64,000 bases of DNA, taken from positions 308,121 through 372,120 of the forward strand of contig CAWELM010000014.1 in NCBI GenBank assembly GCA_963809815.1, given 5' to 3'. Shown here piece after piece: positions 9,880 through 19,362 of this stretch. A program made the translations under genes and the position numbers. Under the pieces are notes generated by a model. The model was not told the DNA's origin. It searched no databases and saw only the letters and a list, made by a program, of their open reading frames with translations. Within the stretch, counting starts at the first letter, position 1; every line of letters starts with the position of its first letter. The stretch is from CAVVJA01 sp963809815 (GTDB lineage Bacteria > Actinomycetota > Actinomycetes > Mycobacteriales > Jatrophihabitantaceae).

Positions 9880-11514
9880 ATGCGGTTTCGGCGCACGCAC
9901 GGCGTGCTCATCGGAGTAACCGCCCTCGCGCTGATCGTCAGCGCGTGTGGCGCCGGCAAGAAGAGCAGTAGCGGCGGAGGTGGGGGCAGCGCGAGCGGCG
10001 GAGGCGGCGGTGGCCCGATCACGGTCGGCACGACCGACAAGGTGACGGCGATCGACCCCGCGGGCTCGTACGACAACGGCTCGTTGCTCGTCGAGATCCA
10101 GATGTACCAATTCCTCATGAGCGTCCCATCCAAGTCCCAGACGCCGCAGCCGGACGCGGCGCAGAGCTGCTCATTCACCAAACCCACCGAATACACGTGC
10201 AAGATGAAGTCCGGTCTCAAGTTCAGCAACGGGGACCCGGTCACCGCCAAGGACGCGGCGTTCAGTTTCCAGCGCCAGGTCAAGATCAATGACCCCAACG
10301 GGCCGGCCTCCCTGCTCGGCAACATGGCCTCGGTGGCGGCCCCCGACGACAGCACCGTCGTGTTCACGCTGAAGGCGGGCAACGATCAGACCTGGCCGTA
10401 TGTGCTCGGCACGGCCGCGGGGCCGATTGTCGACAGCAAGGTGTTCCCGGCCGACAAACTGCTGCCGGACGAGCAGACGATCGGCTCCGGCCCGTACAAG
10501 ATCGCCAGCTACAGCAAGAACCAGCTGGTCCAGTTCGAGGCGAACCCGAATTATGGCGGTCCGTACAAGCCTCAGACGTCCAAGATCGCGCTGAAGTACT
10601 ACACCACCGCCCCCAACCTGAAGCTCGACGTCCAAAGCGGCGCCATTGACATCGCGTGGCGCAGTCTCACGCCGACGGACATCGACAGCCTGCGCAGCGC
10701 GAACGGCGTGAAGGTGCTTACCGGCCCAGGCGGCGAACTGCGCTACATCGTCTTCAACTTCAAGACGATGCCGGGCAACAGCGACGCACAGAAGCGCGCT
10801 GTCCGACGGGCGATGGCCTACTCCGTCGATCGGCAGACGCTCTCCGACAAGGTGTACAAGGGCACCTACAAGCCGCTGTATTCGATGGTGCCCGATGGTG
10901 TGCCGGGGCACGTCGACGCGTTCAAGGACACCTTCGGAGCGGCCCCGGACAAGTCGAAGGCTTCAGACGAGCTGAAGAACGCTGGACTTACAACCCCAGT
11001 CACGCTGAACATCGAGTACACCACCGACCACTACGGACCGACGTCGGACGAGGAATACGGGGAGATCAAGCGGCAGCTGGAAGCGACCGGGTTGTTCAAA
11101 GTCAACCTGCAGGCCACCGAGTACACGACCTACAGCAAGGAGCGGGTCAAGGACACCTACCCGATCTATCAGCTCGGCTGGTTCCCGGACTTCCCGGACG
11201 CCGACAACTTCCTGACCCCGTTCTTGGTCGAGGACAACTTCGTCCACGCGCACTACTGCGACCCAGGCGCCACTAACCGGCCGTGCGACTCGGATGCAGT
11301 GGCGAAGGACCTCTCTACTGAAGCCACCACGTCGGGCGCTGCCCGTACGACAGCGCTGACCAACATCCAGAACAAGCTCGCCACCGGTGAGATGCCATTC
11401 CTGCCGCTTCTCCAGGGGCAGCAGGTCGCCGCAGTGCGGTCGAACATCAACGGGGTGCAGGACACGCTGGACCCGGCGTTCCTGTTCCGGATGTGGCTGT
11501 TCAGTAAGGGCTGA
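9880..11514 (+). CDS. ABC transporter substrate-binding lipoprotein, family 5 (peptide/nickel type)
   Basis: ATG 9880, preceded by GAGAGG, gives 544 residues beginning with a signal peptide and the lipobox LIVSAC, so the mature protein is lipid-anchored outside the membrane. A Gly/Ser-rich linker follows. The SBP_bac_5 fold is recognisable from KMKSGLKFSNGDPVTAKDAAFSF and RRAMAYSVDRQTL, and from the C-terminal PIYQLGWFPDFPDADNFL. The gene heads a five-gene importer operon. The family binds oligopeptides, dipeptides, nickel or glycosides; the ligand cannot be chosen from sequence. An in-frame ATG at 9805 would put 25 charged residues ahead of the signal peptide and is less likely. Confidence 0.92.
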   Translation: MRFRRTHGVLIGVTALALIVSACGAGKKSSSGGGGGSASGGGGGGPITVGTTDKVTAIDPAGSYDNGSLLVEIQMYQFLMSVPSKSQTPQPDAAQSCSFTKPTEYTCKMKSGLKFSNGDPVTAKDAAFSFQRQVKINDPNGPASLLGNMASVAAPDDSTVVFTLKAGNDQTWPYVLGTAAGPIVDSKVFPADKLLPDEQTIGSGPYKIASYSKNQLVQFEANPNYGGPYKPQTSKIALKYYTTAPNLKLDVQSGAIDIAWRSLTPTDIDSLRSANGVKVLTGPGGELRYIVFNFKTMPGNSDAQKRAVRRAMAYSVDRQTLSDKVYKGTYKPLYSMVPDGVPGHVDAFKDTFGAAPDKSKASDELKNAGLTTPVTLNIEYTTDHYGPTSDEEYGEIKRQLEATGLFKVNLQATEYTTYSKERVKDTYPIYQLGWFPDFPDADNFLTPFLVEDNFVHAHYCDPGATNRPCDSDAVAKDLSTEATTSGAARTTALTNIQNKLATGEMPFLPLLQGQQVAAVRSNINGVQDTLDPAFLFRMWLFSKG

Positions 11515-11531
11515 TCGACAGGTACGGTCAC

Positions 11532-11570
11532 GGAGCAGGGCGGGCGGTAAACCACCCGCTCGCCCGCTCC
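11532..11570 (+). other. Intercistronic hairpin after the binding-protein gene
   Basis: GGAGC at 11532 and the following GC-rich arm can pair with the arm ending GCTCC at 11570, around a loop containing TAAACCA. It lies between the binding-protein stop and the first permease. Hairpins at this position in importer operons commonly stabilise the upstream mRNA or reduce read-through, giving excess binding protein. That role here is inferred. Confidence 0.5.
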
Positions 11571-11610
11571 GTCGTCCGCGACACGCCCAGCTGACGGGAG
11601 CCGCTCGATC

Positions 11611-12657
11611 ATGGCCACGACCACGAAGAGCTCATCCGGATCCCTGCGCACGTATCTGATTACTCGGCTCCTGCTCGTCATCCCCATGATCTGGGTATTG
11701 GTCACCCTGGTGTTCTTCGTGATGCGGGTCATCGGCGACCCGATCGAGTCTGCGTTCGGCGGCCGGCTCCCCGCCGACCAGATCGCGATCCGCCGGCACA
11801 ACGCGGGACTTGATCGCCCCCTCCTGAGCCAGTACTGGGATTACCTGGTCGGCCTGCTGCACGGCGACTTCGGTCGCACGCTGACCGACAACCAACGGGT
11901 CAGCTCAGTGATCATCACAAAGGGCGCGGCGACTCTCGAGTTGACCTTCTGGGCGCTTATCGTCGCGCTTTCGGTCGGTATCCCGCTCGGACGAGTGGCC
12001 GCCCGCTACCGGGATCGGCCGCCGGACGTGGTCCTGCGACTCTTTGCGATACTCGCCTACGCGACGCCGGTGTTTTTCCTTGGCTTGTTGCTCCAGTTGC
12101 TGTTCGCCATCAAGCTCGGCTGGCTGCCGGCGTCCGGACGGGCCAGCACCAATGTCGAAATCGCCATCCAGAACGTGTCGCCGAAAACGAACATCTACCT
12201 CATCGACGCCATCCTGTACGGCGACCCCAGCTATGTCATCGACGTAATCAAACACGCCATACTGCCGGCAGTAACTCTTGGCCTATTGACCGCTGGGGTC
12301 TTCCTCCGGCTGGTTCGAGTCAACGTGTTGCAGACAATGCGATCGGACTACGTCGAGGCGGCCCGGGCTCGGGGGGTGCCGGAGGGGCGGGTGATGCGCA
12401 AACACGCCTTCCGGAACGCGATGATCCCGGTCGTCACCGTCATGGGATTGCAGATTGCCGTGCTTCTGGGAGGCGCCGTACTCACCGAACGGACCTTCGA
12501 GTGGCAGGGCCTCGGCAACGCGATTGCCGACTACATCATCAAGCGTGACTACCTCGCCGTGCAGGGGATCGTCACCGCAGTCGCGGTGGTGGTGGCGATC
12601 ATCAGCTTCCTGATCGACGTCATCGCGGCCATCATCGACCCGCGAGTGAGGTACTGA
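11611..12657 (+). CDS. ABC transporter permease, DppB/OppB family
   Basis: The protein has 348 residues with six predicted membrane helices. It has the N-terminal DppB signature (YLITRLLLVIPMIWVLVTLVFF) and a BPD_transp_1 domain whose EAA loop reads DYVEAARARGVPEGRVMRKH, the contact site for the ATPase. It is the first integral membrane subunit of the peptide/nickel-type importer. Its TGA overlaps the ATG of the next permease. It follows the binding-protein gene after a 96-bp gap that contains a hairpin. Confidence 0.93.
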   Translation: MATTTKSSSGSLRTYLITRLLLVIPMIWVLVTLVFFVMRVIGDPIESAFGGRLPADQIAIRRHNAGLDRPLLSQYWDYLVGLLHGDFGRTLTDNQRVSSVIITKGAATLELTFWALIVALSVGIPLGRVAARYRDRPPDVVLRLFAILAYATPVFFLGLLLQLLFAIKLGWLPASGRASTNVEIAIQNVSPKTNIYLIDAILYGDPSYVIDVIKHAILPAVTLGLLTAGVFLRLVRVNVLQTMRSDYVEAARARGVPEGRVMRKHAFRNAMIPVVTVMGLQIAVLLGGAVLTERTFEWQGLGNAIADYIIKRDYLAVQGIVTAVAVVVAIISFLIDVIAAIIDPRVRY

Positions 12658-13658
12658 TGACCACCGCGCTTCCGGAGTCCTCGCAGACCGAAATCGTCCG
12701 GGAACGGCGGCTAACCCGCATCCCTGGGCTCGCTGCCCTACGAGCTACGGCCGGATTCCAGCGGGGCATGCTCCTAGTCGGGGCACTGCTGGTGTTGATG
12801 TTCGTGGTCATCGCGATCTTTGCCCCATGGATTGCCCCGTACGGGTTCAACCAGAATTCGGCCAACGGCGTCGACTTCCCGACGCTGGCGCCTCCGTCGG
12901 CGCAACACTGGTTCGGCACAACCGTCAGCGGCACCGATGTCTTCTCCCGGGTCATCTGGGGCGCCCGGACGGCGCTCGAGGTCATCGTGTTGGCCGTCGC
13001 CCTGTCGATCGTCGTCGGGGTGCCGCTCGGGCTGATATCCGGTTATCGCGGCGGCTGGCTCGACCGGGCGCTGGTGCTCATCACCGACGCGTTGTTCGCG
13101 TTCCCGACGCTCCTTCTCGCGATCGTGATTTCGATCGCGATCGCCAGCGGACAGAGCAGCGCGGCCGGCGGGATCGTCTCGACGGCAATCGCCATCACGG
13201 TGGTGTACGTGCCGCAATACTTCCGGGTTGTTCGCAACGCGACCGTCGCCGCCCGCGAGGAGCCCTACGTCGAAGCGGCCCGCGCACTCGGCGCCCCGCC
13301 GCGGGTCGTTATGGTGCGCTACGTCTTCGCCAATGTCGTGCAGACCGTGCCGGTCATCGCCACGCTCAATGCCGGCGATGCGATCCTCACGCTGGCCGGT
13401 CTGGGTTTCCTCGGTTTCGGTATCGAGCCATCCTCCGCGGCCGAGTGGGGCTATGACTTGAACAAGTCGTTGTCGGACGCCGCCGCGGGCATCTGGTGGA
13501 CCGGTCTGTTCCCGGGGCTGGCCATCGTCCTGATAGTGCTCGGGGTGACGCTCGTCGGCGAGAGCCTCAATGACGTCCTCAATCCGGTACTGCGGACGAC
13601 CAAGCTGCCCCGCGTGGTGCTGCCCAGGCGCCGACCTGAATCGAGCGTGTCGTCGTGA
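12657..13658 (+). CDS. ABC transporter permease, DppC/OppC family
   Basis: This 333-residue protein has the OppC-type N-terminal helix (GMLLVGALLVLMFVVIAIFAPW), the sequence HWFGTTVSGTDVFSRVIWGAR typical of DppC/OppC, and an EAA loop EPYVEAARALGAPPRVVMVRY. It is the second membrane subunit of the importer. It starts on the stop codon of the preceding permease and ends on the GTG start of the first ATPase, so the subunits are probably translated in step. Confidence 0.93.
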   Translation: MTTALPESSQTEIVRERRLTRIPGLAALRATAGFQRGMLLVGALLVLMFVVIAIFAPWIAPYGFNQNSANGVDFPTLAPPSAQHWFGTTVSGTDVFSRVIWGARTALEVIVLAVALSIVVGVPLGLISGYRGGWLDRALVLITDALFAFPTLLLAIVISIAIASGQSSAAGGIVSTAIAITVVYVPQYFRVVRNATVAAREEPYVEAARALGAPPRVVMVRYVFANVVQTVPVIATLNAGDAILTLAGLGFLGFGIEPSSAAEWGYDLNKSLSDAAAGIWWTGLFPGLAIVLIVLGVTLVGESLNDVLNPVLRTTKLPRVVLPRRRPESSVSS

Positions 13659-14761
13659 ACACGCCCGGTCGTCGGCGCTCGCGCAACGACCAGGAAGCAA
13701 CGGTCAGCGCCATCGAAATAGAGGCGGTGCAGGCCAGTACCAGCGACAGCGGGGACATTCTGCGCGTGCGCGACCTGCGGATTTGGTACGCCGGCACGAA
13801 GGGTCCGGTCCAGGCGGTCGATGGAGTGAGCTTCACGTTCCGCCCGGGTGAGGTGCTCGGTCTTGTGGGTGAATCGGGCTGCGGCAAGTCGACCCTGGGT
13901 CGCGGTTTGATGGGCTTGCTCCCTCGCGGTGCGGCCATCGACGGGGAGCTGGTCTTTGCCGGCACCGATTTGCTGCGGCTGCCGCCCAAACAGCGGGAAA
14001 AGCTACGTGGCGCCGGAATGGGGTTGATCTTCCAGGAGCCGATGACCCGCCTGGATCCCCTCATGCGGATCAGCGACCACTTCACCGAAGAGCTTAAGGT
14101 GCACGAACCGGGCCTCTCCCGCAAGGAGGCACGCGACCGCGCGCTCGAGGCGCTGCGCGCCCTGGGCATCCCGCCGACCCGCTATAAAAATTATCCACAT
14201 GAGTTCTCCGGTGGCATGCGGCAACGGATCATGATCGCGCTGGCACTCGCTCTGCGACCCAAGTTCATCGTCGCGGACGAGCCCACGACCGCCCTGGATG
14301 TGCTGGTCGAGGCGCAGATCCTGCGCATTCTCGCCGATATCCGCGTGCGGTTCTCCGCCGCCATCCTGCTCATCACGCACAACCTGGGGATCGTCGCGGA
14401 GGCCTGCGACCGGGTCGCGGTGATGTATGCGGGCAAGATCGTCGAACAGGGCCCGGTGCGCGAGATATTTGCCGAACCGCGCCATCCGTACACGCAGGAG
14501 CTGCTGCGCTCGACGATCTCGCTCACCACCCAGGCCTTGCACTCCATCCCCGGCGCCCCGCCGGATCTGGTCGATCCGCCACCCGCGTGCCGGTTCCACC
14601 CGCGCTGCCCGCACGCCATGCACGTCTGCGCGACCCGCCAGCCGCCGCAGTTCGGCGAGTCGGGGCACGTCGCGGACTGCTGGCTGCTCAGCGATCACCT
14701 CACCGTCGCTGACGGGCAACCGTTGCGCCGAGCGGAGGTGGCTGTTGCCGACGAAGCCTGA
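13655..14761 (+). CDS. ABC transporter ATP-binding protein, DppD/OppD type
   Basis: GTG 13655 overlaps the preceding stop and gives 368 residues. The first ~40 residues are a non-conserved leader before the ATPase begins at ILRVRDLRIWYAG. Walker A is GESGCGKST, signature FSGGMRQRIMIALAL, Walker B FIVADEPTTALDV. The C-terminal oligo_HPY region with paired cysteines (ACRFHPRCPHAMHVC) is diagnostic of Opp/Dpp ATPases and may bind an iron-sulfur cluster in this family. It partners the second ATPase immediately downstream to form the asymmetric motor of the importer. Confidence 0.93.
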   Translation: MNTPGRRRSRNDQEATVSAIEIEAVQASTSDSGDILRVRDLRIWYAGTKGPVQAVDGVSFTFRPGEVLGLVGESGCGKSTLGRGLMGLLPRGAAIDGELVFAGTDLLRLPPKQREKLRGAGMGLIFQEPMTRLDPLMRISDHFTEELKVHEPGLSRKEARDRALEALRALGIPPTRYKNYPHEFSGGMRQRIMIALALALRPKFIVADEPTTALDVLVEAQILRILADIRVRFSAAILLITHNLGIVAEACDRVAVMYAGKIVEQGPVREIFAEPRHPYTQELLRSTISLTTQALHSIPGAPPDLVDPPPACRFHPRCPHAMHVCATRQPPQFGESGHVADCWLLSDHLTVADGQPLRRAEVAVADEA

Positions 14762-16067
14762 GCCGACGACGGTGGACGAACTCGTCGCTGGTGAGCCGCT
14801 GATCAGCGTTCGCGACCTGCGGGTTGCATACGCGCTACGGACCAACGCTGCGGCTCGCCTTCTCGGCGGCTCGTCCGGCATGGTGCACGCCATTGACGGA
14901 GTCGACTTCGATCTCGCACGGGGCGAGGTGCTCGGCGTCGTCGGCGAGTCCGGTTCCGGCAAGTCGACCCTCGGCCGGGCGTTGCTCGGACTCGTCCGGC
15001 CAAGCTCCGGAAGCATCCGCTACCGCGGCCAGGAACTCACTCACCTGTCGGAGTCGCGGCTGCGGCCGCTTCGCCGCAAGCTCCAGATGGTCTTCCAGGA
15101 CCCGCACGCCTCACTGAACCCGTCAATGACCATCGGGCGGGCTATCAGCGATGTCCTGCGCATTCACGGGCTGAACCCCGACGATCGCCCCCAAGCGGTG
15201 GACGCCGCGCTAGAGCGGGTCGGGCTCGCTCCGGCCGGCCGGTTCACCCCGAAGTATCCGACCGAGCTGTCCGGCGGCCAGAAGCAGCGGGCCGTCATCG
15301 CCCGAGCGATTGCCCTGGGGCCGGAATTGCTGGTGGCGGACGAACCGATCTCCATGCTCGACATGAGCGTGCGGGCGAAGATCCTGGGATTGCTCGACGA
15401 GCTACGCCGGGATCTCGGCCTTACGTTCGTGTACATCACGCACGATCTGGCCAGCGCACGGTTCTTCGCCAACCGCATCGCGATCATGTACTTGGGCAAG
15501 ATCGTCGAGACTGGGCCTACCGCCGAGATCTTCGATCACCCACGGCACCCCTACACGCAGGCCTTGCTGCGCGCAATTCCTGATCCGGACCCATCACGTG
15601 GAATCGCGCGCGACCTTCCCCGGGGAGAGGTTCCGGACGCGGTACGCCCGCCGGCCGGCTGCCCGTTCCACCCTCGGTGCCCGTCCGTGCTCCCGTACTG
15701 CGGTTGGGAGGCTCGCGACCTGGGCATGGTTTTCGAGCAGCGCTGGACTTCGGTCACCCCGGAGGAGTTCGCTCGGGAGTCACGCCTGGTCGGCAATGTC
15801 GATCAGCTCTCTGCCGTCGAGCGCTCGGACCGAGCCGCAGAAGTTCGCCCGGCCTCCGGGTCCGCGCAAGACCTGCTCGAGCTACTGGAGGTAGCGCGCG
15901 CGGCCAATCCGGAAGAACCGTTCTGGCAGAGCGTGCGGGAGATGCGCGCTAACGGCGGCGCGGTGGCCATCACGTTCGTTCCCCGCGTCGTGCCCCAGCT
16001 GCTGCCCGTCGCCGACACGCAGGTAAAGGTCAGCTGTCACCTGCACCATCCCATTGGCGAGTCGTAG
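14745..16067 (+). CDS. ABC transporter ATP-binding protein, DppF/OppF type, with C-terminal extension
   Basis: A GGAGG seven bases before TTG 14745 marks the likely start, inside the end of the preceding gene. GTG 14772 is the alternative. The 440-residue product has Walker A GESGSGKST, signature LSGGQKQRAVIARAI, Walker B LLVADEPISMLDM and an oligo_HPY cysteine motif (GCPFHPRCPSVLPYC). About 100 residues follow that usual end, including an acidic/Ala-rich stretch and a segment ending VKVSCHLHHP; I do not recognise this extension. It is the last gene of the importer operon. The usual family length is 320-350 residues. Confidence 0.9.
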   Translation: MPTKPEPTTVDELVAGEPLISVRDLRVAYALRTNAAARLLGGSSGMVHAIDGVDFDLARGEVLGVVGESGSGKSTLGRALLGLVRPSSGSIRYRGQELTHLSESRLRPLRRKLQMVFQDPHASLNPSMTIGRAISDVLRIHGLNPDDRPQAVDAALERVGLAPAGRFTPKYPTELSGGQKQRAVIARAIALGPELLVADEPISMLDMSVRAKILGLLDELRRDLGLTFVYITHDLASARFFANRIAIMYLGKIVETGPTAEIFDHPRHPYTQALLRAIPDPDPSRGIARDLPRGEVPDAVRPPAGCPFHPRCPSVLPYCGWEARDLGMVFEQRWTSVTPEEFARESRLVGNVDQLSAVERSDRAAEVRPASGSAQDLLELLEVARAANPEEPFWQSVREMRANGGAVAITFVPRVVPQLLPVADTQVKVSCHLHHPIGES

Positions 16068-16122
16068 CTGGCACACAGAATTCACCCAGAATGTTCACAG
16101 TGCATCCAGGCATGCTGTAGCC

Positions 16123-17574
16123 ATGACCGAGAACAACCACGCCGACGCCCCGCAGCCGGAGCGGCCGGCCGAGTTCCCGCTGCAGTCCGGCCAACCCGCC
16201 TCGCAAACCCCTTGGTCCGACCGTACTTCCGAAGCCACCTTCTCGTCTCCCGCCCAGCCTCCGTCCGGCGACCAGCCCTCCTACGAACAGGCGGCGAGCT
16301 ATTCATCGACTTCGGACTACTCGTCGTCATCGACTCCGGACTACTCCTCGTCCGAGCCGGGTCGTCCTTACGGTGGCTACGAGCAGCCCAGCTTCCACAC
16401 CGAACCGCTCCCCCCGTCCTCGCCGGCATTCGGCCCGTACGCGCCGCCGGCCACGAAACCACCCAAGCAGCGCCAGATGCGCACCATCTTCGTCGCCGCC
16501 GTCACGGCCGCCCTCGTCGGCGCCGGGGTGGGGGCGGGAACCGTCGCCCTCGTTGACGACAACAACAGCAATAGCACCGTTGCCTCGAGCGTGAGCACCA
16601 CGACCGCGACCGCACCGGTCACGGCCAAGACAGACGGCACCGTCGCCGGGGCCGCCGCGAAGATCCAGCCCAGCGTCGTCACCATTTCGGTGTCGGGGTC
16701 GCAGGAGTCCGGCACCGGAACCGGTGTCATCATCCGCAGCGACGGCTACATCCTGACCAACAACCACGTCGTCTCCGTCGCTGGCAACGGCGGCAGCATC
16801 AAGGTGCTCACCGACGACGGCCGGCAGGCAACGGCCAAGATCGTCGGCACGGACGAGCCGGACGACCTCGCCGTCATCAAGGTCGACGGACTGTCCAACC
16901 TGACCGCGGCCACGTTTGCCAAGTCCAGCAATCTGGTCGTGGGCCAGGCCGTCGTCGCCGTCGGAGCACCGCTCGGCCTGTCTAACACCGTCACCTCGGG
17001 CATCGTGAGCAATACCGCGCGGCCGGTACGTGCCGGGGACAACGACCAGTCCGTGTTCAACGCCGTGCAAACTGACGCAGCAATCAACCCTGGCAACTCC
17101 GGCGGGCCGCTCGTCGACCTCAACGGCAACGTCGTCGGCATCAACGCCGCGATCGCTACCGCGAACTCGGGTGGCCTGCAGATTCCGGGTCAGAGCCAGC
17201 AGTCCGGCAGCATCGGTATCGGATTCGCCATCCCATCCGATGAGGCCGGCCGCATCGCGAACGAGCTGATCAGCACCGGCAAGGCCACCCACGCCGTCAT
17301 CGGCGTCCAGGTCAACGCGTCGAGCAACGGTCAGTCGGCGAACGCGACCCTGGGAGCGACGCTCAGCAGCGTGCAGGGCGGCACCCCGGCGGCGAAGGCG
17401 GGGCTGCGCGCCGGTGACGTGATCACCGCGGTCGGTCAACAGCGCATCGAAGATGCCGACGGTCTGATCGCCGCCGTTCGCTCGCACGCTCCCAACGACA
17501 AGGTGAAGATCACCTACACCCGGGCCGGCAAGACCAACACGGTCGAGGTGACGCTTGCCTCGTCCACCAACTAG
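16123..17574 (+). CDS. HtrA/DegP-like membrane-anchored serine protease with PDZ domain
   Basis: ATG 16123 gives 483 residues. An N-terminal ~115-residue Pro/Ser/Tyr/Gln-rich cytoplasmic tail is followed by one membrane helix (TIFVAAVTAALVGAGVGAGT), a trypsin-like domain and a C-terminal PDZ domain. The catalytic triad is visible: His215 in LTNNHVV, Asp248 in DDLAVIKV and Ser326 in NPGNSGGPLVD. The PDZ domain contains GTPAAKAGLRAGDVITAVG. The layout matches actinobacterial PepD/HtrA proteins, which degrade or sense misfolded envelope proteins. The gene stands alone and is followed by a strong terminator. It may respond to envelope stress, but no regulatory site was recognised. Confidence 0.93.
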   Translation: MTENNHADAPQPERPAEFPLQSGQPASQTPWSDRTSEATFSSPAQPPSGDQPSYEQAASYSSTSDYSSSSTPDYSSSEPGRPYGGYEQPSFHTEPLPPSSPAFGPYAPPATKPPKQRQMRTIFVAAVTAALVGAGVGAGTVALVDDNNSNSTVASSVSTTTATAPVTAKTDGTVAGAAAKIQPSVVTISVSGSQESGTGTGVIIRSDGYILTNNHVVSVAGNGGSIKVLTDDGRQATAKIVGTDEPDDLAVIKVDGLSNLTAATFAKSSNLVVGQAVVAVGAPLGLSNTVTSGIVSNTARPVRAGDNDQSVFNAVQTDAAINPGNSGGPLVDLNGNVVGINAAIATANSGGLQIPGQSQQSGSIGIGFAIPSDEAGRIANELISTGKATHAVIGVQVNASSNGQSANATLGATLSSVQGGTPAAKAGLRAGDVITAVGQQRIEDADGLIAAVRSHAPNDKVKITYTRAGKTNTVEVTLASSTN

Positions 17575-17636
17575 CGCTCGACGACTCATCGACTGACGCT
17601 CGACTCCTCCACCCACTGGCCTGGAGGTCCCTGACC

Positions 17637-17682
17637 CACACCGCGTGGTGCTGACTTGTATCCGCCACGCGGTGTGTCTTTT
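17637..17682 (+). terminator. Intrinsic terminator after the HtrA gene
   Basis: A perfect 12-bp inverted repeat (CACACCGCGTGG at 17637-17648, CCACGCGGTGTG at 17665-17676) encloses a 16-base loop and is followed by TCTTTT. This is the clearest Rho-independent terminator in the window. It lies 62 bp after the protease stop. Confidence 0.85.
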
Positions 17683-17768
17683 GGCGGTCAACCGCCGCGG
17701 ACCGCCGCATGCCGTCGCTTTGTTCGGTTGGGCAGAGAGCCGACCGGCCGGGACGGCAGACTGAGCCC

Positions 17769-19358
17769 ATGCCGACGCACGAGGTCGAGAATGTGCCACC
17801 GCCCTTGGCGGAGGTGAACCGGTTCACGACTGACGCAGTTCTGATGACAGCGGGCTTCGAGCCGAGCGAAGCCGAACAGTTGGATCGACTTGGCGACCTC
17901 GCGGGTACCGCGCAGGCTGCCGAGTGGGGACGGCTCGCGAACAGTTACCCGCCCGAGCTGCGCACTCATGATCGGTTCGGCCACCGCATCGACGAGGTCG
18001 AGTTTCATCCCGCCTGGCACGAATTGCTGCGGGTAGCGGTGGGGCACGGACTGCATGCGACGCCCTGGACCTGCGGGCGGCATGTTGCGCGCGCGGCTGG
18101 GTTCTACCTGTGGTCGCAGGTCGAGGCCGGTCACGGTTGTCCGATCTCCATGACCTACTCGGTGCTGCCGGCCCTGCGGCGTGCACCGGATCTGGCCGCC
18201 ACGTTGGAACCCGGGCTCACCTCGATGACCTACGACCCCGGGTTACGGCCGCCACTAAGCAAATCCGGGCTGCTCGCCGGCATGGCGATGACCGAGAAGC
18301 AAGGTGGCTCCGACGTCCGGGCGAATACCACCCGAGCCGCGCCGGCCGATGGCCACTACGTCCTCACCGGGCACAAATGGTTCTGCTCGGCGCCGATGTG
18401 CGACCTGTTCCTCGTGCTCGCCCAAGCACCCGGCGGTCTGTCGTGCTTCCTGGTGCCACGGGTGCTGTCCGATGGTGGGCGCAATCCGTTCGCGATCCAG
18501 CGCCTCAAGGACAAGCTCGGCAACCGATCCAACGCCTCGGCCGAGGTCGAGTTCGACGGAACCCACGGCTACCTCGTCGGAGGGGCCGGCGACGGCCTGC
18601 CCACGATCCTGGACATGGTCACCCTGACCCGCCTGGACTGCGTCATCGGCAGCGCGGCCGGGCAACGGGCCGCCGTTGGTCAAGCCGTGCACCAGGCGCG
18701 GCATCGGCGGGCGTTCGGGTCCCGGCTGATCGAGGCACCCCTCATGCGCGAGGTGCTGGCCGATCTCTGCGTGGAATCGGCCGCAGCCACGGTCCTGTTC
18801 CTGCGGCTGGCTCGAACCGTCGACGACGATGAGCGGGCGTTAGCCCGCCTGGCGATTCCCGCGGCGAAGTACTGGGTGTGCAAACGCACAGTGACGGTCG
18901 TCGCCGAGGCTCTCGAATGCCTCGGCGGCAACGGGTACGTCGAGGAAAGCGGGCTGCCCCGCCTATACCGCGAGTCACCGCTGAACTCGATCTGGGAGGG
19001 CTCCGGCAACGTCATCGCGCTCGACGTGGTCCGCGCGGCTACCCGGGAGCCGGCGTCGGTCGCGGCGCTGCAGGCCGAGCTGGCGACAACGGCCGGCGCC
19101 GACCGAGCCCTCGACGCGGCCGTATCGCAGCTGACTTCGCTGCTCCGCGGCGTGGGACCGGACCCGGGCGCTGATCAACGCGGCGCTCGGCGACTGTCCG
19201 GATTGTTGGCCAGGTGTCTAGCCGGTTCGCTTCTCGTCCGTCATGCACCGGACCTCGCCAGCCGATTTCTGGCCGGCCTCACCGACCCGTCGGCCGCGCT
19301 CGGCGCCCGTCCGGGTCCGGCAACGGAAAGTGCGCTGGGAACGATTCCCGAAACCTAG
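17769..19358 (+). CDS. AidB-like acyl-CoA dehydrogenase family flavoprotein
   Basis: From ATG 17769 the protein has 529 residues, near the 541 of E. coli AidB and longer than ordinary ~380-residue acyl-CoA dehydrogenases. Diagnostic segments are MAMTEKQGGSDVRANTT (FAD/substrate region), GNRSNASAEVEFDG, and LECLGGNGYVEESGLPRLYR followed by NSIWEGSGNVIALDV, which are AidB-like. The family binds FAD; AidB belongs to the adaptive response to alkylating agents and may protect DNA or destroy alkylating compounds. A glycosylase gene lies 1 kb downstream, but they are not in one operon. Confidence 0.87.
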   Translation: MPTHEVENVPPPLAEVNRFTTDAVLMTAGFEPSEAEQLDRLGDLAGTAQAAEWGRLANSYPPELRTHDRFGHRIDEVEFHPAWHELLRVAVGHGLHATPWTCGRHVARAAGFYLWSQVEAGHGCPISMTYSVLPALRRAPDLAATLEPGLTSMTYDPGLRPPLSKSGLLAGMAMTEKQGGSDVRANTTRAAPADGHYVLTGHKWFCSAPMCDLFLVLAQAPGGLSCFLVPRVLSDGGRNPFAIQRLKDKLGNRSNASAEVEFDGTHGYLVGGAGDGLPTILDMVTLTRLDCVIGSAAGQRAAVGQAVHQARHRRAFGSRLIEAPLMREVLADLCVESAAATVLFLRLARTVDDDERALARLAIPAAKYWVCKRTVTVVAEALECLGGNGYVEESGLPRLYRESPLNSIWEGSGNVIALDVVRAATREPASVAALQAELATTAGADRALDAAVSQLTSLLRGVGPDPGADQRGARRLSGLLARCLAGSLLVRHAPDLASRFLAGLTDPSAALGARPGPATESALGTIPET

Positions 19359-19362
19359 GCGG

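Noticed and set aside
16327..17799. 490-residue minus-strand frame opposite the HtrA gene
   Set aside because: The plus strand encodes a complete protease with catalytic triad and PDZ domain; the antisense frame has no recognisable content.
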